Shown here: positions 18,233 to 27,643 of the stretch, piece by piece | Numbering within the stretch: position 1 is the stretch's first letter | Layout of the letters: each line of letters begins with the position of its first letter | Assembly: GCF_004366355.1 (NCBI RefSeq) | Contig: NZ_SODV01000001.1 | Location: forward strand, 1,302,001 to 1,366,000 | Origin: Dinghuibacter silviterrae | GTDB lineage: Bacteria; Bacteroidota; Bacteroidia; Chitinophagales; Chitinophagaceae | Direction of reading: 5' to 3' | DNA: 64,000 nucleotides | The notes under the pieces: model-generated | What the model was told of the DNA's origin: nothing | Seen by the model: only the letters and a program-made list of their open reading frames with translations | Databases searched by the model: none | Made by a program: the position numbers and the translations under genes

Positions 18233-20050
18233 TCAATTAGCACTTAAAGCCGGGGTAATGGTTTTTTTCCTTTCGCCGATCTGTTGTCTCCACATCGCGT
18301 AATACAGTCCTTTCAGCTCCAGAAGGGATTCGTGCGAACCCGTCTCTACGACCTCGCCTTGTTCAAGCACGTAGATCCGGTCGGCGTGCATGATGGTCGA
18401 CAGCCGGTGGGCGATGAGGACACAGATCTGGCCGCCTTCCGCGGAAATTTCCCGGATGGTGGCGGTGATGGATTCTTCGGTGATGGAATCCAGGGCGGAG
18501 GTGGCTTCGTCGAAGATCAGCAGGGCCGGTTTACGCAGGAGCGCCCGGGCAATCGACAGGCGTTGTTTTTCCCCACCGGACACCTTCATCCCGCCCTCTC
18601 CGATGACTGTTTCAATCCCTTTGTCGGCCCTGGCGAGCAGCCGGTCGCAGGACGCTTTGTGCAGGGCTTCCATCAATTCCGCGTCCGTGGCGTTGGGGGC
18701 GACGAACAACAGGTTTTCCCGGATGCTGCCCGAAAAAAGTTGGGTATCCTGGGTCACGAAGCCGATCTGGTTGCGAAGGTCGTCGAGGTGAATATCCTTG
18801 CCGTCGATATGGTTGTAGGTGATGCGCCCGTCTTGCGGCTGGTACAGCCCGACCAGCAACTTCATGAGCGTGGTTTTACCCGAACCGGAAGGCCCGACGA
18901 AGGCAATGGTCTCGCCCTTGTCCGCCTTGAAGCTGATGTCCTGGACGGCCTTTTGCGAGGCGCTCCGGTGCTGGAAACCGACGTTTTCGAAGGACAGTGT
19001 CTGGATGGCCCCCAGGTGTATAGGGTGCAGGGGTTCTTCCTCCACCGGTTTTTGCATCAGGTCGTGAAAGTTTTTGAGCGACGCCTCCGCTTCCCGGTAG
19101 GACAAAATGATGTTCCCCAGGTCCTGTAACGGGCCGAAGATAAAGAACGAATAAAACAGCATGGTCATCACCTGGCCCGCGGTGATATGGCTTTGGAAAA
19201 CCAGCCACAACAACAGGAACATGATGGACTGCCGGAGGAAGTTGACAAACGTGCCCTGTGCAAAGTTCAGGGGCCGGATGTTCTTGACTTTTTTGAGCTC
19301 CAGGCCGAGGATCTTGAAGGTGTTCTGATTGAGCCGTTTGATCTCCTGGTTGGTCAACCCCAGGCTTTTGACCAGCTCGATGTTCCGAAGGGATTCGGTG
19401 GTGCTTCCCGCCAGGGCGTTGGTTTCGGCGACAATTTTCTTTTGTATGCCTTTGATCCTGCGGCTCAGGACGCTGGTCATCCAGGACAGGATCAACATGC
19501 CGCCCACATACATGGGTACGATGGACCAGTGGAGAACAAAGGAATAGATGCACACGAAGACCACCCCCACGAGGATGCCAAACAGTACGTTGACAAAAGA
19601 CAGGATAAACTTCTCCGTATCGGCCCTTACCTTGGTCAGGGTGGACAGCGTTTCCCCGCTCCGCTGGTCTTCGAACTCGTTAAAGGGAAGCGCCATGGAC
19701 CGCTTCAACCCGTCGGTGAAGATGGTGGCGCCAAATTTCTGGACGATCACCTGGCTGTAATAATCCTGGAAGGCTTTGGCGATCCGGGACACCATGGCCA
19801 CGCCGATCAGGATGCCGAGGTATTTTGCGACACCCAAAGCATATTGGGCTGCCGACCGCGGGGCGCCGGGCACGAAGTTTTTATAGTCTTTGCCGGCGTT
19901 GAAGTTGTGCGGATGGTTGGCGAACATATCGATGATTTTCCCCAGGTAGATGGGGTCCAGCATTGAAAACGCCTGGTTGATGGCCGCCAGCCCCAACGCC
20001 AGCAGCACGATCCATTTATAGGGTTTTAAATAAAAGAGCAACAGTTTCAT
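18233..20050 (-). CDS. ABC exporter, fused membrane and ATPase domains
   Basis: A 605-aa half-transporter of the MsbA/lipid-multidrug exporter type. The N-terminal domain has six helices; the ATPase domain has Walker A GPSGSGKTTLMKLL, signature VSGGEKQRLSIARALL and Walker B LLIFDEATSALD. It would act as a homodimer moving lipid-linked or hydrophobic cargo. It overlaps the glycosyltransferase gene by 4 bp, so a role in exporting a glycan or lipid product of that enzyme is possible, but this is inference from position only. Confidence 0.93.
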   Translation of the reverse strand: MKLLLFYLKPYKWIVLLALGLAAINQAFSMLDPIYLGKIIDMFANHPHNFNAGKDYKNFVPGAPRSAAQYALGVAKYLGILIGVAMVSRIAKAFQDYYSQVIVQKFGATIFTDGLKRSMALPFNEFEDQRSGETLSTLTKVRADTEKFILSFVNVLFGILVGVVFVCIYSFVLHWSIVPMYVGGMLILSWMTSVLSRRIKGIQKKIVAETNALAGSTTESLRNIELVKSLGLTNQEIKRLNQNTFKILGLELKKVKNIRPLNFAQGTFVNFLRQSIMFLLLWLVFQSHITAGQVMTMLFYSFFIFGPLQDLGNIILSYREAEASLKNFHDLMQKPVEEEPLHPIHLGAIQTLSFENVGFQHRSASQKAVQDISFKADKGETIAFVGPSGSGKTTLMKLLVGLYQPQDGRITYNHIDGKDIHLDDLRNQIGFVTQDTQLFSGSIRENLLFVAPNATDAELMEALHKASCDRLLARADKGIETVIGEGGMKVSGGEKQRLSIARALLRKPALLIFDEATSALDSITEESITATIREISAEGGQICVLIAHRLSTIMHADRIYVLEQGEVVETGSHESLLELKGLYYAMWRQQIGERKKTITPALSAN

Positions 20051-20949
20051 AACAAATCATAGTTTCTATATTCGAAAAGCCGTTTCCCGGTTTTTTGTTC
20101 CAGCCAGTACAGTATGCGGTCCTTTGTCTTTTTGAATTTTTTCTGCCGGGTATCGAAGTCAAACACCCAGTCTTCCGCGGACACCCGGTTTTCCATCACC
20201 GCGGGATGTGTTCCCCGGAAATGGGCAAGGGAGTCGATGTCTTTGTGCAGGTATTCGTCCGCGCCCGTAGGCAGCGCCTGGGTCCAGGTCGCCATGTCTT
20301 TGTCGTTTCGCCAAAGGGAAGGGAAATAGCGGAGCTTTTTCTCGTGCTCCCGGGGATCCTTAACCCATCCGTAGTGATAGATAAACGCATCCACCGGTTT
20401 GACCTTTAGCTTGCGCAGCGCGCCCGTGGCGGGATCCACCACCCGGAAACCCTGGGCATCCTTGAAAGAGTGGATATTTTTGTCGTTCCGGACGACGCGG
20501 ATTTCGCGGCTGTACCAACGCCGGCTGTCCCCTACAAAACGGTAGCTCCCGAAAAAGTGTTCGTACCGGAAAAGCAGGCCCTCCACCTTTGGATCGTCCC
20601 GGTAGCGTTCCATCGTCTGCCGGATGGCATCGAGGTATTGTTCGTGCACCACCTCGTCCGCCTGAAGATAAAATGCCCAGTCGCTTTGCGGGGAAATGGC
20701 GGCAAAGGCCTTGTCCGTTTCCACCGCGAGGACCTTCCCGCCTTCCCTCAGCGCTTCATCCCACACCGACGGGACGATCCGGATTTTCGGGGAGTCGATG
20801 GAGCGGATCAGGGCTTCCGTTTCGTCTTCCGAGTTGCCTACGCAAACCACAAATTCATCGACAATGGGGAGAATGGACCGGATGGATTCAACAACAGGGT
20901 ATCCGAATTTGACGGCGTTGCGCACGAAGGTAAAACCACTCACTTGCAT
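20047..20949 (-). CDS. Glycosyltransferase family 2 protein
   Basis: A 300-aa cytoplasmic GT-A enzyme. The N-terminus GFTFVRNAVKFGYPV leads into a nucleotide-sugar-binding fold, and the acidic motif is carried by LQADEVV (residues about 95-101), a DxD-like variant common in this Bacteroidota subgroup. The sugar and acceptor are unknown. It is followed by the ABC exporter with a 4-bp overlap and preceded by yifB at 21 bp. Confidence 0.86.
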   Translation of the reverse strand: MQVSGFTFVRNAVKFGYPVVESIRSILPIVDEFVVCVGNSEDETEALIRSIDSPKIRIVPSVWDEALREGGKVLAVETDKAFAAISPQSDWAFYLQADEVVHEQYLDAIRQTMERYRDDPKVEGLLFRYEHFFGSYRFVGDSRRWYSREIRVVRNDKNIHSFKDAQGFRVVDPATGALRKLKVKPVDAFIYHYGWVKDPREHEKKLRYFPSLWRNDKDMATWTQALPTGADEYLHKDIDSLAHFRGTHPAVMENRVSAEDWVFDFDTRQKKFKKTKDRILYWLEQKTGKRLFEYRNYDLL

Positions 20950-20970
20950 GGGTGCAAAGGTAGGATTTTT

Positions 20971-22602
20971 CTACGGCGGGCCGTCTTTGTCCAGACCCCG
21001 GTACTGGAGCGCCTCCGCGATATGCTCGGGTCTCAGGGTCCGCTCCCCGCCTAAGTCGGCGATGGTCCGGGCGATTTTCCGCACGCGGTCGTAGGCCCTC
21101 GCCGACAGGTGCAGTCGTTCCATGGCGCCGCGTAGCAGCTTCCCTGCTCCTTCCGGCACGGGGCAATACCGTTGCACAAGGGCGGCGTTCATGTGGGCGT
21201 TCCCGTAGACGCCGGGGTGGGCGGCAAAACGCTGTGCTTGAATCGCCCGCGCGGCGCAGACGCGGGCGCGCACCGTAGCGGAGGTGTCGCCGGCGTAGAA
21301 GCCCTGCGCCACCTGCCCCCCGTCGTCCGGGCGCGGCGGGTCGCCGCCCGCTTCCTTCCACTCCAGCTCCTCAAACCCCATGGGGCCCACGCCCACCTGT
21401 AGATCAATCCTGTCGAGCAGCGGCCCGGACACCCGTTGCCAGTACCGGCGGATAGCCGTATCGGGGCAGGTGCAGGGCTTGTATGGATGGGTATGATAGC
21501 CGCAGGGGCAGGGATTCATAGCAGCCACGAGCATGAAAGAGGCGGGGAAGTCCAGGTTTCCGCTTACCCTTGATATGTGTACGACGCGGTCCTCCAGGGG
21601 CTGACGGAGGTATTCGAGGGCCATCCGGGGAAATTCAGGGAGTTCATCCAGAAAGAGGACCCCGTTGTGGGCCAGGGATATTTCACCCGGTCCGGGCGGT
21701 TTTCCGCCTCCCACCAGGGATGTGGCGCTGGAACTGTGGTGGGGCGAACGAAAGGGGCGTTGGGTCACCATGGAAACACCCGCGGGGATCCTTCCTGCCA
21801 CGCTGTGGACACGGGTGACCTCGATGGCCTCCTCCCTGGTGAGCGGCGGGAGGATACCGGGCAGCAGTTGGGCCAGCATGGTTTTGCCCGTGCCGGGCGG
21901 GCCGACGAGCAAAACGTTGTGACTGCCGGCGGCGGCAATCTCCAGGGCACGCTTGGCCAGGTGCTGACCCCTGACATGACAAAAGTCGAGGGGGCCGAAG
22001 GCGCGGTCAAACCGCGGGGCGCGGGTGGCAACGATCGACCCGGCGGTGTCTGGCGCCCTGCCGGGGGTCTTCACCCGGTGTGACGACGCCGCGCCGTCCC
22101 GAAACACCTCCACCACCTCACGGATATGCCGAACGCCAAAAACCGGAAGACCATCCGCCAGCGACGCCTCGGCCGCATTTTCAGCAGGGACGATGAGTCC
22201 TTTCAACCCTGCCCGGGCTGTTTGCTCGGCGATCAACAGCGCCCCATGGATAGGCCGCACCGAACCGTCGAGTGCCAGCTCCCCCATCATCGCGTAGTCA
22301 TCCAAAGAGAAACCGGGGTCCAGTTGCCCGCTGGCGCCCAACACGCCCAGGGCGATAGGCAGGTCGAAGGCGGTCCCCGATTTGCGGAACCCCGCGGGAG
22401 CCAGGTTGACCACGATCTTTGTGCGGGGCATGTGCCATTCGTTGCTTTTGAGGGCGGACTCCACGCGGCGCAGGCTTTCCCGGACGGCGCCGTCCGCCAG
22501 CCCCACGATGAAATAGTGCAGCCCGGCGCTCACGTTCACCTCCACGGTGATCATGCGCGCGTCCATGCCGTATACGGCACAACCATATAATCTGACCAGC
22601 AT
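20971..22602 (-). CDS. YifB/ComM family Mg-chelatase-like AAA+ ATPase
   Basis: A 543-aa AAA+ protein with the N-terminal ChlI domain (about 20-140), Walker A GPPGTGKTM, Walker B LFLDELPEF, a zinc-binding-like AMNPCPCGYH, and the C-terminal Mg_chelatase_C domain. ComM members are branch-migration helicases that help integrate transforming DNA; whether that holds here is unknown. Start at 22602 gives MLVRLYGCAVYGMDA, the usual family start; an earlier ATG at 22626 would overlap the upstream gene by 14 bp. Confidence 0.93.
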   Translation of the reverse strand: MLVRLYGCAVYGMDARMITVEVNVSAGLHYFIVGLADGAVRESLRRVESALKSNEWHMPRTKIVVNLAPAGFRKSGTAFDLPIALGVLGASGQLDPGFSLDDYAMMGELALDGSVRPIHGALLIAEQTARAGLKGLIVPAENAAEASLADGLPVFGVRHIREVVEVFRDGAASSHRVKTPGRAPDTAGSIVATRAPRFDRAFGPLDFCHVRGQHLAKRALEIAAAGSHNVLLVGPPGTGKTMLAQLLPGILPPLTREEAIEVTRVHSVAGRIPAGVSMVTQRPFRSPHHSSSATSLVGGGKPPGPGEISLAHNGVLFLDELPEFPRMALEYLRQPLEDRVVHISRVSGNLDFPASFMLVAAMNPCPCGYHTHPYKPCTCPDTAIRRYWQRVSGPLLDRIDLQVGVGPMGFEELEWKEAGGDPPRPDDGGQVAQGFYAGDTSATVRARVCAARAIQAQRFAAHPGVYGNAHMNAALVQRYCPVPEGAGKLLRGAMERLHLSARAYDRVRKIARTIADLGGERTLRPEHIAEALQYRGLDKDGPP

Positions 22603-22612
22603 AGACTGGGTT

Positions 22613-23119
22613 TTACTTAGCCTCACCCTCTTGTAGTATCCGCCGGAGCCAGATACCTAAGAGATAAAAGACAAAAACCAGGAGGAGGTAGAGGAGACCC
22701 ATGAGCAGCAGGATATACGGCTTTACGGACCAAAGTTGCAGGAGCAGTTGGTCGTTGCCCTCCGGCTGCCCGGAAAATGCGGTACGGAAAAGGGAGATAT
22801 TGATCAGGAGGGCAAACGGAATCAACAGCCATAAGGGGCGTTTCCGGATGGTCAGGTAAAGAACGGCGATCGCCAGGAGCGGCACGAGTTGTTTCCAGAC
22901 GAAGGTCCAGGGTAACGCGTGTGCCCGGACGAGCGACACGGCGCCCAGCATGGCGGCGCACAATGCATAAAATCCGACCAGCCCGCAAGCCGCCTGGGAC
23001 AACGCCGGCACGGAGGGGCGCAAACGGGGTACCCACCAGTAAGACAGCAACAGGACCACGGCCGAAAAGGCAAACCCTGCGCGGATAAAAAGTACAAATA
23101 TGATGGCAGCGTTATCCAT
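22613..23119 (-). CDS. Uncharacterised five-helix membrane protein
   Basis: A 168-aa protein, not recognised as a named family. Five hydrophobic segments are visible (about residues 5-27, 43-63, 73-90, 93-111 and 130-155), with short loops and a short charged tail ending EEGEAK. It overlaps the MutS-like gene by 8 bp and is followed by yifB at 10 bp, so it is co-transcribed with DNA-handling genes, but nothing in its sequence points to a role with DNA. Confidence 0.7.
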   Translation of the reverse strand: MDNAAIIFVLFIRAGFAFSAVVLLLSYWWVPRLRPSVPALSQAACGLVGFYALCAAMLGAVSLVRAHALPWTFVWKQLVPLLAIAVLYLTIRKRPLWLLIPFALLINISLFRTAFSGQPEGNDQLLLQLWSVKPYILLLMGLLYLLLVFVFYLLGIWLRRILQEGEAK

Positions 23120-24452
23120 CGGAAGGGGGTTTGCCGGGCAATGCTTCCAGTAGCGCGGTCACCTTTTCGCGTTTAAGGATGAGGTAGCCGATCCGGTCGT
23201 TGCTGATCCCTTCCTTTAGCCGGTAACTGAAATGAAGCTGGTCCCCGTTGACCTCGGTTTCGAAAAAGCGGAAGGCGATGTTGGGGTAAACCGCCAGCGT
23301 AGCGCCGATTTCGTACAGGTGAGTCGACAGGACGAAAAGGGAGGTGTCGACCTTGACAAGTCCCTTGATCACTGCAGTGGAACAGTTCATGGCGTCCTCG
23401 ATGTTGGTGCCCTTGAACAGCTCGTCGATGAGGATGAGCCACTTTTTGCCGTCGGAGACCTTGAGTACCGTATTCTTGATGCGCTGGACCTCGTTGAAGA
23501 AATAGCTTTCGCCCTTGAGGATATTGTCTTGCACCTGGATGTTGCTCAACAACCCGTCGAAAAGGGACAACTCCATGGCCTCGGCCGGGACGCCCATACC
23601 CAGGTGCGCCAGGTAGACGCTAATGCCGATGGCACGGATAAACGTACTTTTCCCCCCCATATTGGCACCCGTAAGAAAAAGAAAGTTGTTGGCCTGGTCC
23701 AGCTGAAAGTCGTACGGCACCGGGCTCGCGAGGAGGAGGTGGAACAACCCGCGCGCCTTGACGACCGGGGTGTCCTGGCGGCGGACCTGCGGGAAGTGAA
23801 GCCCCAGCACCCGGACCGCCTTGGCCATACCGTAGTATGCGTCCAGGCGGTGGTATAAACGGAGCAGGTCCAGCATCTGGTGTTTGTACCGGTACAGCAG
23901 GAAGTGCCCGAAGGACAGGACGTCCTGCCGGTTCATATTCTCCACGCTCCCCGCAGCGAGTGCCTTGTGGATGTCCTCGTGGTCGAGGCGGTGCCTGACC
24001 TCTGCCAGGAGTTCGCGGAACAACCGGGGCGCAGCGTCGCCGGAAAAGGTCCCGAGGAGGTGGTCGACGCCCCGGAAAAAATCCAGGAAGTGCCCCGCCG
24101 AGTAGCGTACCATGGAATAGTCCGGTCCGTGAAAAAGCTTGTAGGCCAGCGCATCCACGGGGGAGCTGGAGTGCGGAATTGTGTCGAAATTATAGGTGTA
24201 GTACTTCTCGATGACCATCAGGGTGCCGTTGGTGATAACGGCAGGCCAGGCGTCTTCCCTTTCCAGGATCCAGCGAAGGGTGTCCTGCGTAGCCTGGATA
24301 TTGTCCAGGTCGTGGTGGGGATGGCGGAGGAGGTTCTCCAGTTCGTCCCTTCCCCCGGTGGTGCGGGTGAAGTTGATTTTTTGAAAAACGGAATCTTCCC
24401 CATCGGTGCTGAAAACGGAAAGATCCTTGTAGGTCGTGGCATCGATTTCCAT
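23112..24452 (-). CDS. MutS-related ATPase lacking mismatch-binding domain
   Basis: A 446-aa protein with the MutS core (lever/clamp) region and C-terminal ABC-type ATPase: Walker A TGANMGGKST at 261-270 and Walker B LILIDELFKGTN. The N-terminal mismatch-recognition domain with the Phe-x-Glu motif of true MutS is absent, and length is about half of MutS. Such short MutS-like proteins are common in Bacteroidota and have no settled function. Co-transcribed with pyrC (11 bp upstream). Confidence 0.88.
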   Translation of the reverse strand: MEIDATTYKDLSVFSTDGEDSVFQKINFTRTTGGRDELENLLRHPHHDLDNIQATQDTLRWILEREDAWPAVITNGTLMVIEKYYTYNFDTIPHSSSPVDALAYKLFHGPDYSMVRYSAGHFLDFFRGVDHLLGTFSGDAAPRLFRELLAEVRHRLDHEDIHKALAAGSVENMNRQDVLSFGHFLLYRYKHQMLDLLRLYHRLDAYYGMAKAVRVLGLHFPQVRRQDTPVVKARGLFHLLLASPVPYDFQLDQANNFLFLTGANMGGKSTFIRAIGISVYLAHLGMGVPAEAMELSLFDGLLSNIQVQDNILKGESYFFNEVQRIKNTVLKVSDGKKWLILIDELFKGTNIEDAMNCSTAVIKGLVKVDTSLFVLSTHLYEIGATLAVYPNIAFRFFETEVNGDQLHFSYRLKEGISNDRIGYLILKREKVTALLEALPGKPPSDG

Positions 24453-24463
24453 TGGCGTCTGTT

Positions 24464-25819
24464 TTAGCGGGAGAACGACAACCGCTCCCCTCTATAAGAG
24501 TCATGGAGGAGCATTTTTCCATAAAAATTGTCATAGATCAGACGCCCATTAACAAAAGTTTGGCTAACGGCCCCCCCCAGGGTCTCTCCTTCCAGGGGAC
24601 TCCAGCCGCATTTGTACAGGATATTGTCCTTATGCACCGGTGTGGTGCCGGCCAGGTCGACGATGACCAGGTCGGCCTTATACCCTTCCCGGATATAGCC
24701 TCGCTCCGCGATCTGGAAGCAGTCGGCCACCGCGTGGCTCATTTTGCGGGCGATCGTTTCGAGACTGATCTTACCCGCCTTGTGTTCATGGAGCATCAGG
24801 GGCAGGGAATGCTGGACCAGGGGCAGCCCCGAATGGGCCTTTTCGTAAGGTGGTTGTTTCTCCGCCCAGGTATGCGGGGCGTGGTCCGTGGCGATGACGT
24901 CCAGGCGGTCGTCCAAGAGGGCCTCCCACAGCGCCTCCCTGTTGTGGGGCGCCTTGATGGCCGGGTTGCACTTGATCTGGTAGCCCAGGCGCGCATAGTC
25001 GTCCGCGCTGAAGTGAAGGTGGTGTACGCAAACCTCCGCCGTGATCCGCTTTTCCGCCAGGGGTATCATGTTGGTAAACAACTGGAGCTCCCGGGCCGTG
25101 CTGATGTGCAGGATGTGCAACCGGCTGGTGTATTTTTTTGCAAACTGAACCGCCGTAAAGGAGGAGGAAAAACACGCTTCCTCATCCCTGATCCGCGGAT
25201 GGTCCGCCGCGTCCAAATGACCTTCCTTTTCGGCGGAAATCCGCGCATAATTCTCGCGAATGATCTTCTCGTCCTCGCAATGCGTCGCAATGAGCACTTC
25301 ACTTTCCCTGAACAGCTTGTCCAACGTCAGGTAATTGTCCACCAGCATATTCCCGGTAGACGACCCCATAAATATCTTGATCCCGCAAACGTCGCGGCGC
25401 TTGTCGTTGGTCCGGAGAACTTCGTCTGCGTTGTCGTTGCTGACGCCCATGAAAAAAGAATAGTTCGCCAGCGAATGGGCCGCCCCCAGCGCATACTTAT
25501 CCTCCAGCAACTCCTGCGTCAACGCGTTCGGTATCGTATTGGGCATCTCCATAAAACTGGTGATCCCCCCGGCCACCGCGGCCCTCGATTCCGTGTATAT
25601 CGTCGCCTTATGCGTGAGACCCGGTTCCCTGAAGTGCACCTGGTCGTCGATCACCCCCGGAAGGAGATGCTTCCCGCTTCCGTCTATTTCGGTTACCGCG
25701 CCCGTCGTCTGTATGCCCGGCGCAATCTTCGCAATCCGGTCCCCTTCGATCAACACATCACCCGCGACGATTTTCCCTTCATTGACGATCTGAATGTTCT
25801 TGATTAGGTATTTCTCCAT
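24464..25819 (-). CDS. pyrC: Dihydroorotase
   Basis: Closes carbamoyl aspartate to dihydroorotate, step three of pyrimidine synthesis. The 451-aa amidohydrolase has metal ligands in VHFREPG (H62, R64 of the HxR motif), a lysine K148 in GIKIFMGSS that may be the carboxylated bridge, ATHCEDE, HILHIST and ATDHAPHT. This set indicates an active class I-type enzyme rather than an inactive paralogue. The ATG at 25817-25819 gives MEKYLIKNIQIVNEG; the 12 codons before it are discarded. First gene of the long operon down to DUF983. Confidence 0.95.
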   Translation of the reverse strand: MEKYLIKNIQIVNEGKIVAGDVLIEGDRIAKIAPGIQTTGAVTEIDGSGKHLLPGVIDDQVHFREPGLTHKATIYTESRAAVAGGITSFMEMPNTIPNALTQELLEDKYALGAAHSLANYSFFMGVSNDNADEVLRTNDKRRDVCGIKIFMGSSTGNMLVDNYLTLDKLFRESEVLIATHCEDEKIIRENYARISAEKEGHLDAADHPRIRDEEACFSSSFTAVQFAKKYTSRLHILHISTARELQLFTNMIPLAEKRITAEVCVHHLHFSADDYARLGYQIKCNPAIKAPHNREALWEALLDDRLDVIATDHAPHTWAEKQPPYEKAHSGLPLVQHSLPLMLHEHKAGKISLETIARKMSHAVADCFQIAERGYIREGYKADLVIVDLAGTTPVHKDNILYKCGWSPLEGETLGGAVSQTFVNGRLIYDNFYGKMLLHDSYRGERLSFSR

Positions 25820-25895
25820 GCCCTGCAAGATAATATAAAATGCCCTCCAGGACACTGGTGCTTCGAGACCTCTACCCTCTGCCCCTAAACACTCC

Positions 25896-26018
25896 GCGCC
25901 AGCCCGAGGGGGGGTATGTCCATTTACCTCTTTTCCTCAGGTGATTCGAACGATCTCAAAACGTTTAGGTTACCTGAGGAAAAGAGGTAAATGGACATAC
26001 CCCCCCTCGGGCTGGCGC
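25896..26018. repeat. 47-bp perfect inverted repeat in the largest intergenic gap
   Basis: The gap 25820-26124 between pyrC and porT holds no gene. It contains two perfectly complementary 47-nt arms, 25896-25942 and 25972-26018, around a 29-nt spacer. Each arm includes seven G or C in a row and a purine-rich middle (cctcttttcctcaggt and its complement). Flanks are imperfectly complementary out to about 25881 and 26032 (gcccctaaac versus gcctaggggc). There is no T-run after the stem, so it is not a normal intrinsic terminator. A repeated palindrome or miniature inverted-repeat element is more likely. No second copy was seen in this window. Confidence 0.9.
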
Positions 26019-26124
26019 ACGCGCCTAGGGGCGGGGCGCCAGGTGTGCGAAAGGGCGACAGGTGCCGAAATACGGTAAAGGTTCGATGGGAAGGGGTCGC
26101 GAGAAACCGGGAGGAACCGGAATC

Positions 26125-26844
26125 TTACCCTTCGAGATGAATGCAGAACATGACCATGCGCGTCTTGAGGGACTCGATCACGTTGGAGTATTTATTCGTG
26201 GGGTCTTGGGAGAGGACGTTCCCGAACCCGTTGGTGAAGCGGATTTCGGGGGAGAAGATGAAGCTGGGGAAAAAGAAGTTGACGCCGAAGCCGAGGTTGA
26301 AGCCGGCGTCGCTGGGTTTGACTTTGACGAGGTCTTCCACCTTGCGGTTGGCCGAGTTGCTGGCCAGGTCATAGTCCCATTTGAGACCCACGAAGGTATA
26401 GACCCGGAAGTTTCCGATCCGGTCCGAGAGGAACTTGAGGTCAAGGGGGAAGGACAAAAGGGCGGACTGCACCTGTTTGATGGACGTGCTGTCCTCGGGA
26501 TAGACCGGGTATTTGATGTGGTAGGCAATATCCCTGTTGGCAAAAATAAGCTGAGGGTTGAAACGCAGCTCAAAGTGCGGGATGAGTTTGAGCGTCCCCA
26601 GCAGACCCAGGCCGAACCCACCCACGCTTTTGGCTTGGGCAAGGAGGACGCTGTCGTAATTCATCATTCGGGGAGAAGAGGCGGCCTTGAAGTGGGCGGT
26701 ATTATAGGAAAGGGTGATCCCGAAATAGTAGGGTTTGGAATCGTGATCCGGCATATTGGGCTCGAAAAGCTGGGCGTGAAGCCCGTTCCAGATGCACAAG
26801 CAGCCCAGGGTGGTCAATAGGATATTCCGAAGCATAAAAGGCAT
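26125..26844 (-). CDS. porT: PorT, type IX secretion outer-membrane beta-barrel protein
   Basis: Predicted 239-aa outer-membrane protein required for type IX secretion in related organisms. Signal peptide MPFMLRNILLTTLGCLCIWN with cleavage after LHA, then alternating strands of a small barrel ending in FCIHLEG. Motifs such as KPYYFGITLSYNTAHFK and FSPEIRFTNG are typical of PorT. It follows ubiE, the same order as in other Bacteroidota. An alternative ATG at 26880 overlaps the ubiE stop (ATGA) and would add 12 residues before the signal peptide; I prefer 26844 for the better signal sequence. Confidence 0.85.
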   Translation of the reverse strand: MPFMLRNILLTTLGCLCIWNGLHAQLFEPNMPDHDSKPYYFGITLSYNTAHFKAASSPRMMNYDSVLLAQAKSVGGFGLGLLGTLKLIPHFELRFNPQLIFANRDIAYHIKYPVYPEDSTSIKQVQSALLSFPLDLKFLSDRIGNFRVYTFVGLKWDYDLASNSANRKVEDLVKVKPSDAGFNLGFGVNFFFPSFIFSPEIRFTNGFGNVLSQDPTNKYSNVIESLKTRMVMFCIHLEG

Positions 26845-26876
26845 CTTATCCAAACGTCCGGACGGACGGTTTATTG

Positions 26877-27617
26877 TCATTTCAGCCCGATATAAATGCT
26901 GCAAATGCCAAAGGTCATGGCTCGCGCGCGGGTTTCGCGGAACCCGACCTTGTCCAGGACGGACACGAAGCGGTCGCCTTCGGGAAAGGCCTGTATGGAA
27001 TCCCCTAAGTACAGGTACGCTTTCCGGTTCCGGCTGACAAGGGAGACGAGCAGGGGACAGATCCGCCGCATATACCAGCGGTACAGCTTGCCGGTCAGCC
27101 CTTTGGGTTGGGAGAATTCCAGGACGACCAGCTTGCCGCCGGGACGGAGCACCCTCCGGATCTCGGCCAGGCCCTGGTCCAGGTATTCGAAGTTCCGGAC
27201 ACCGAAGGCTACCGTCGCGGCGTCAAAGGAATCGTCCGGGAAAGGGATATGTCCGCTGTCACCGGGGCTGAGCGTGATATGGCCGGTGAGCTGCTGGCGT
27301 TCGATCTTGCGTCTGCCCAGTTCCAGCATGCCCTCGGATATGTCGATACCGGTGATCTGCCGGGGAGCGAGGCGGCGGTAGGTCATGACCGCCATGTCCC
27401 CTGTGCCGGTGGCGACGTCGAGAAAATGGCCCCGGGCACAGCCCCTGAGCTCACGGATCGCCTTTTTCCGCCACCAGAGGTCGATCCCTCCTGACAAAAA
27501 ACGGTTCAGGAAGTCGTACCGGGACGCAATGTCATCAAACATGGAGGCCACCTGCGCTGTCTTACTCAACCTTGAATCATCGTAGGGGACGACCCGGTCA
27601 TGCCTGTAGGATGTCAT
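26877..27617 (-). CDS. ubiE: Menaquinone biosynthesis methyltransferase MenG/UbiE
   Basis: SAM-dependent C-methyltransferase converting demethylmenaquinone to menaquinone, the main respiratory quinone in Bacteroidota. The 246-aa protein has VASMFDDIASRYDFLN near the N-terminus, SAM loop FLDVATGTGDM, and post-motifs VAFGVRNF and VLRPGGKLVVLEFSQP, all diagnostic of the family. Divergent from engB with about 26 bp between start codons; TAATTTCG, close to a -7 box, lies just before the start. Confidence 0.96.
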   Translation of the reverse strand: MTSYRHDRVVPYDDSRLSKTAQVASMFDDIASRYDFLNRFLSGGIDLWWRKKAIRELRGCARGHFLDVATGTGDMAVMTYRRLAPRQITGIDISEGMLELGRRKIERQQLTGHITLSPGDSGHIPFPDDSFDAATVAFGVRNFEYLDQGLAEIRRVLRPGGKLVVLEFSQPKGLTGKLYRWYMRRICPLLVSLVSRNRKAYLYLGDSIQAFPEGDRFVSVLDKVGFRETRARAMTFGICSIYIGLK

Positions 27618-27643
27618 GGCGCGAAATTACAGTAAATTGCACT

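Noticed and set aside
24452-25807. Long open frame on the plus strand opposite pyrC (about 450 codons)
   Set aside because: It is antisense to a strongly conserved gene, and its product is Arg/Val/Gly-rich with no family resemblance; long antisense frames are expected at this GC content.
25941-25955. gattcgaac in the loop of the inverted repeat, similar to a tRNA T-loop
   Set aside because: No cloverleaf can be formed around it; the flanking arms pair with each other over 47 bp instead.
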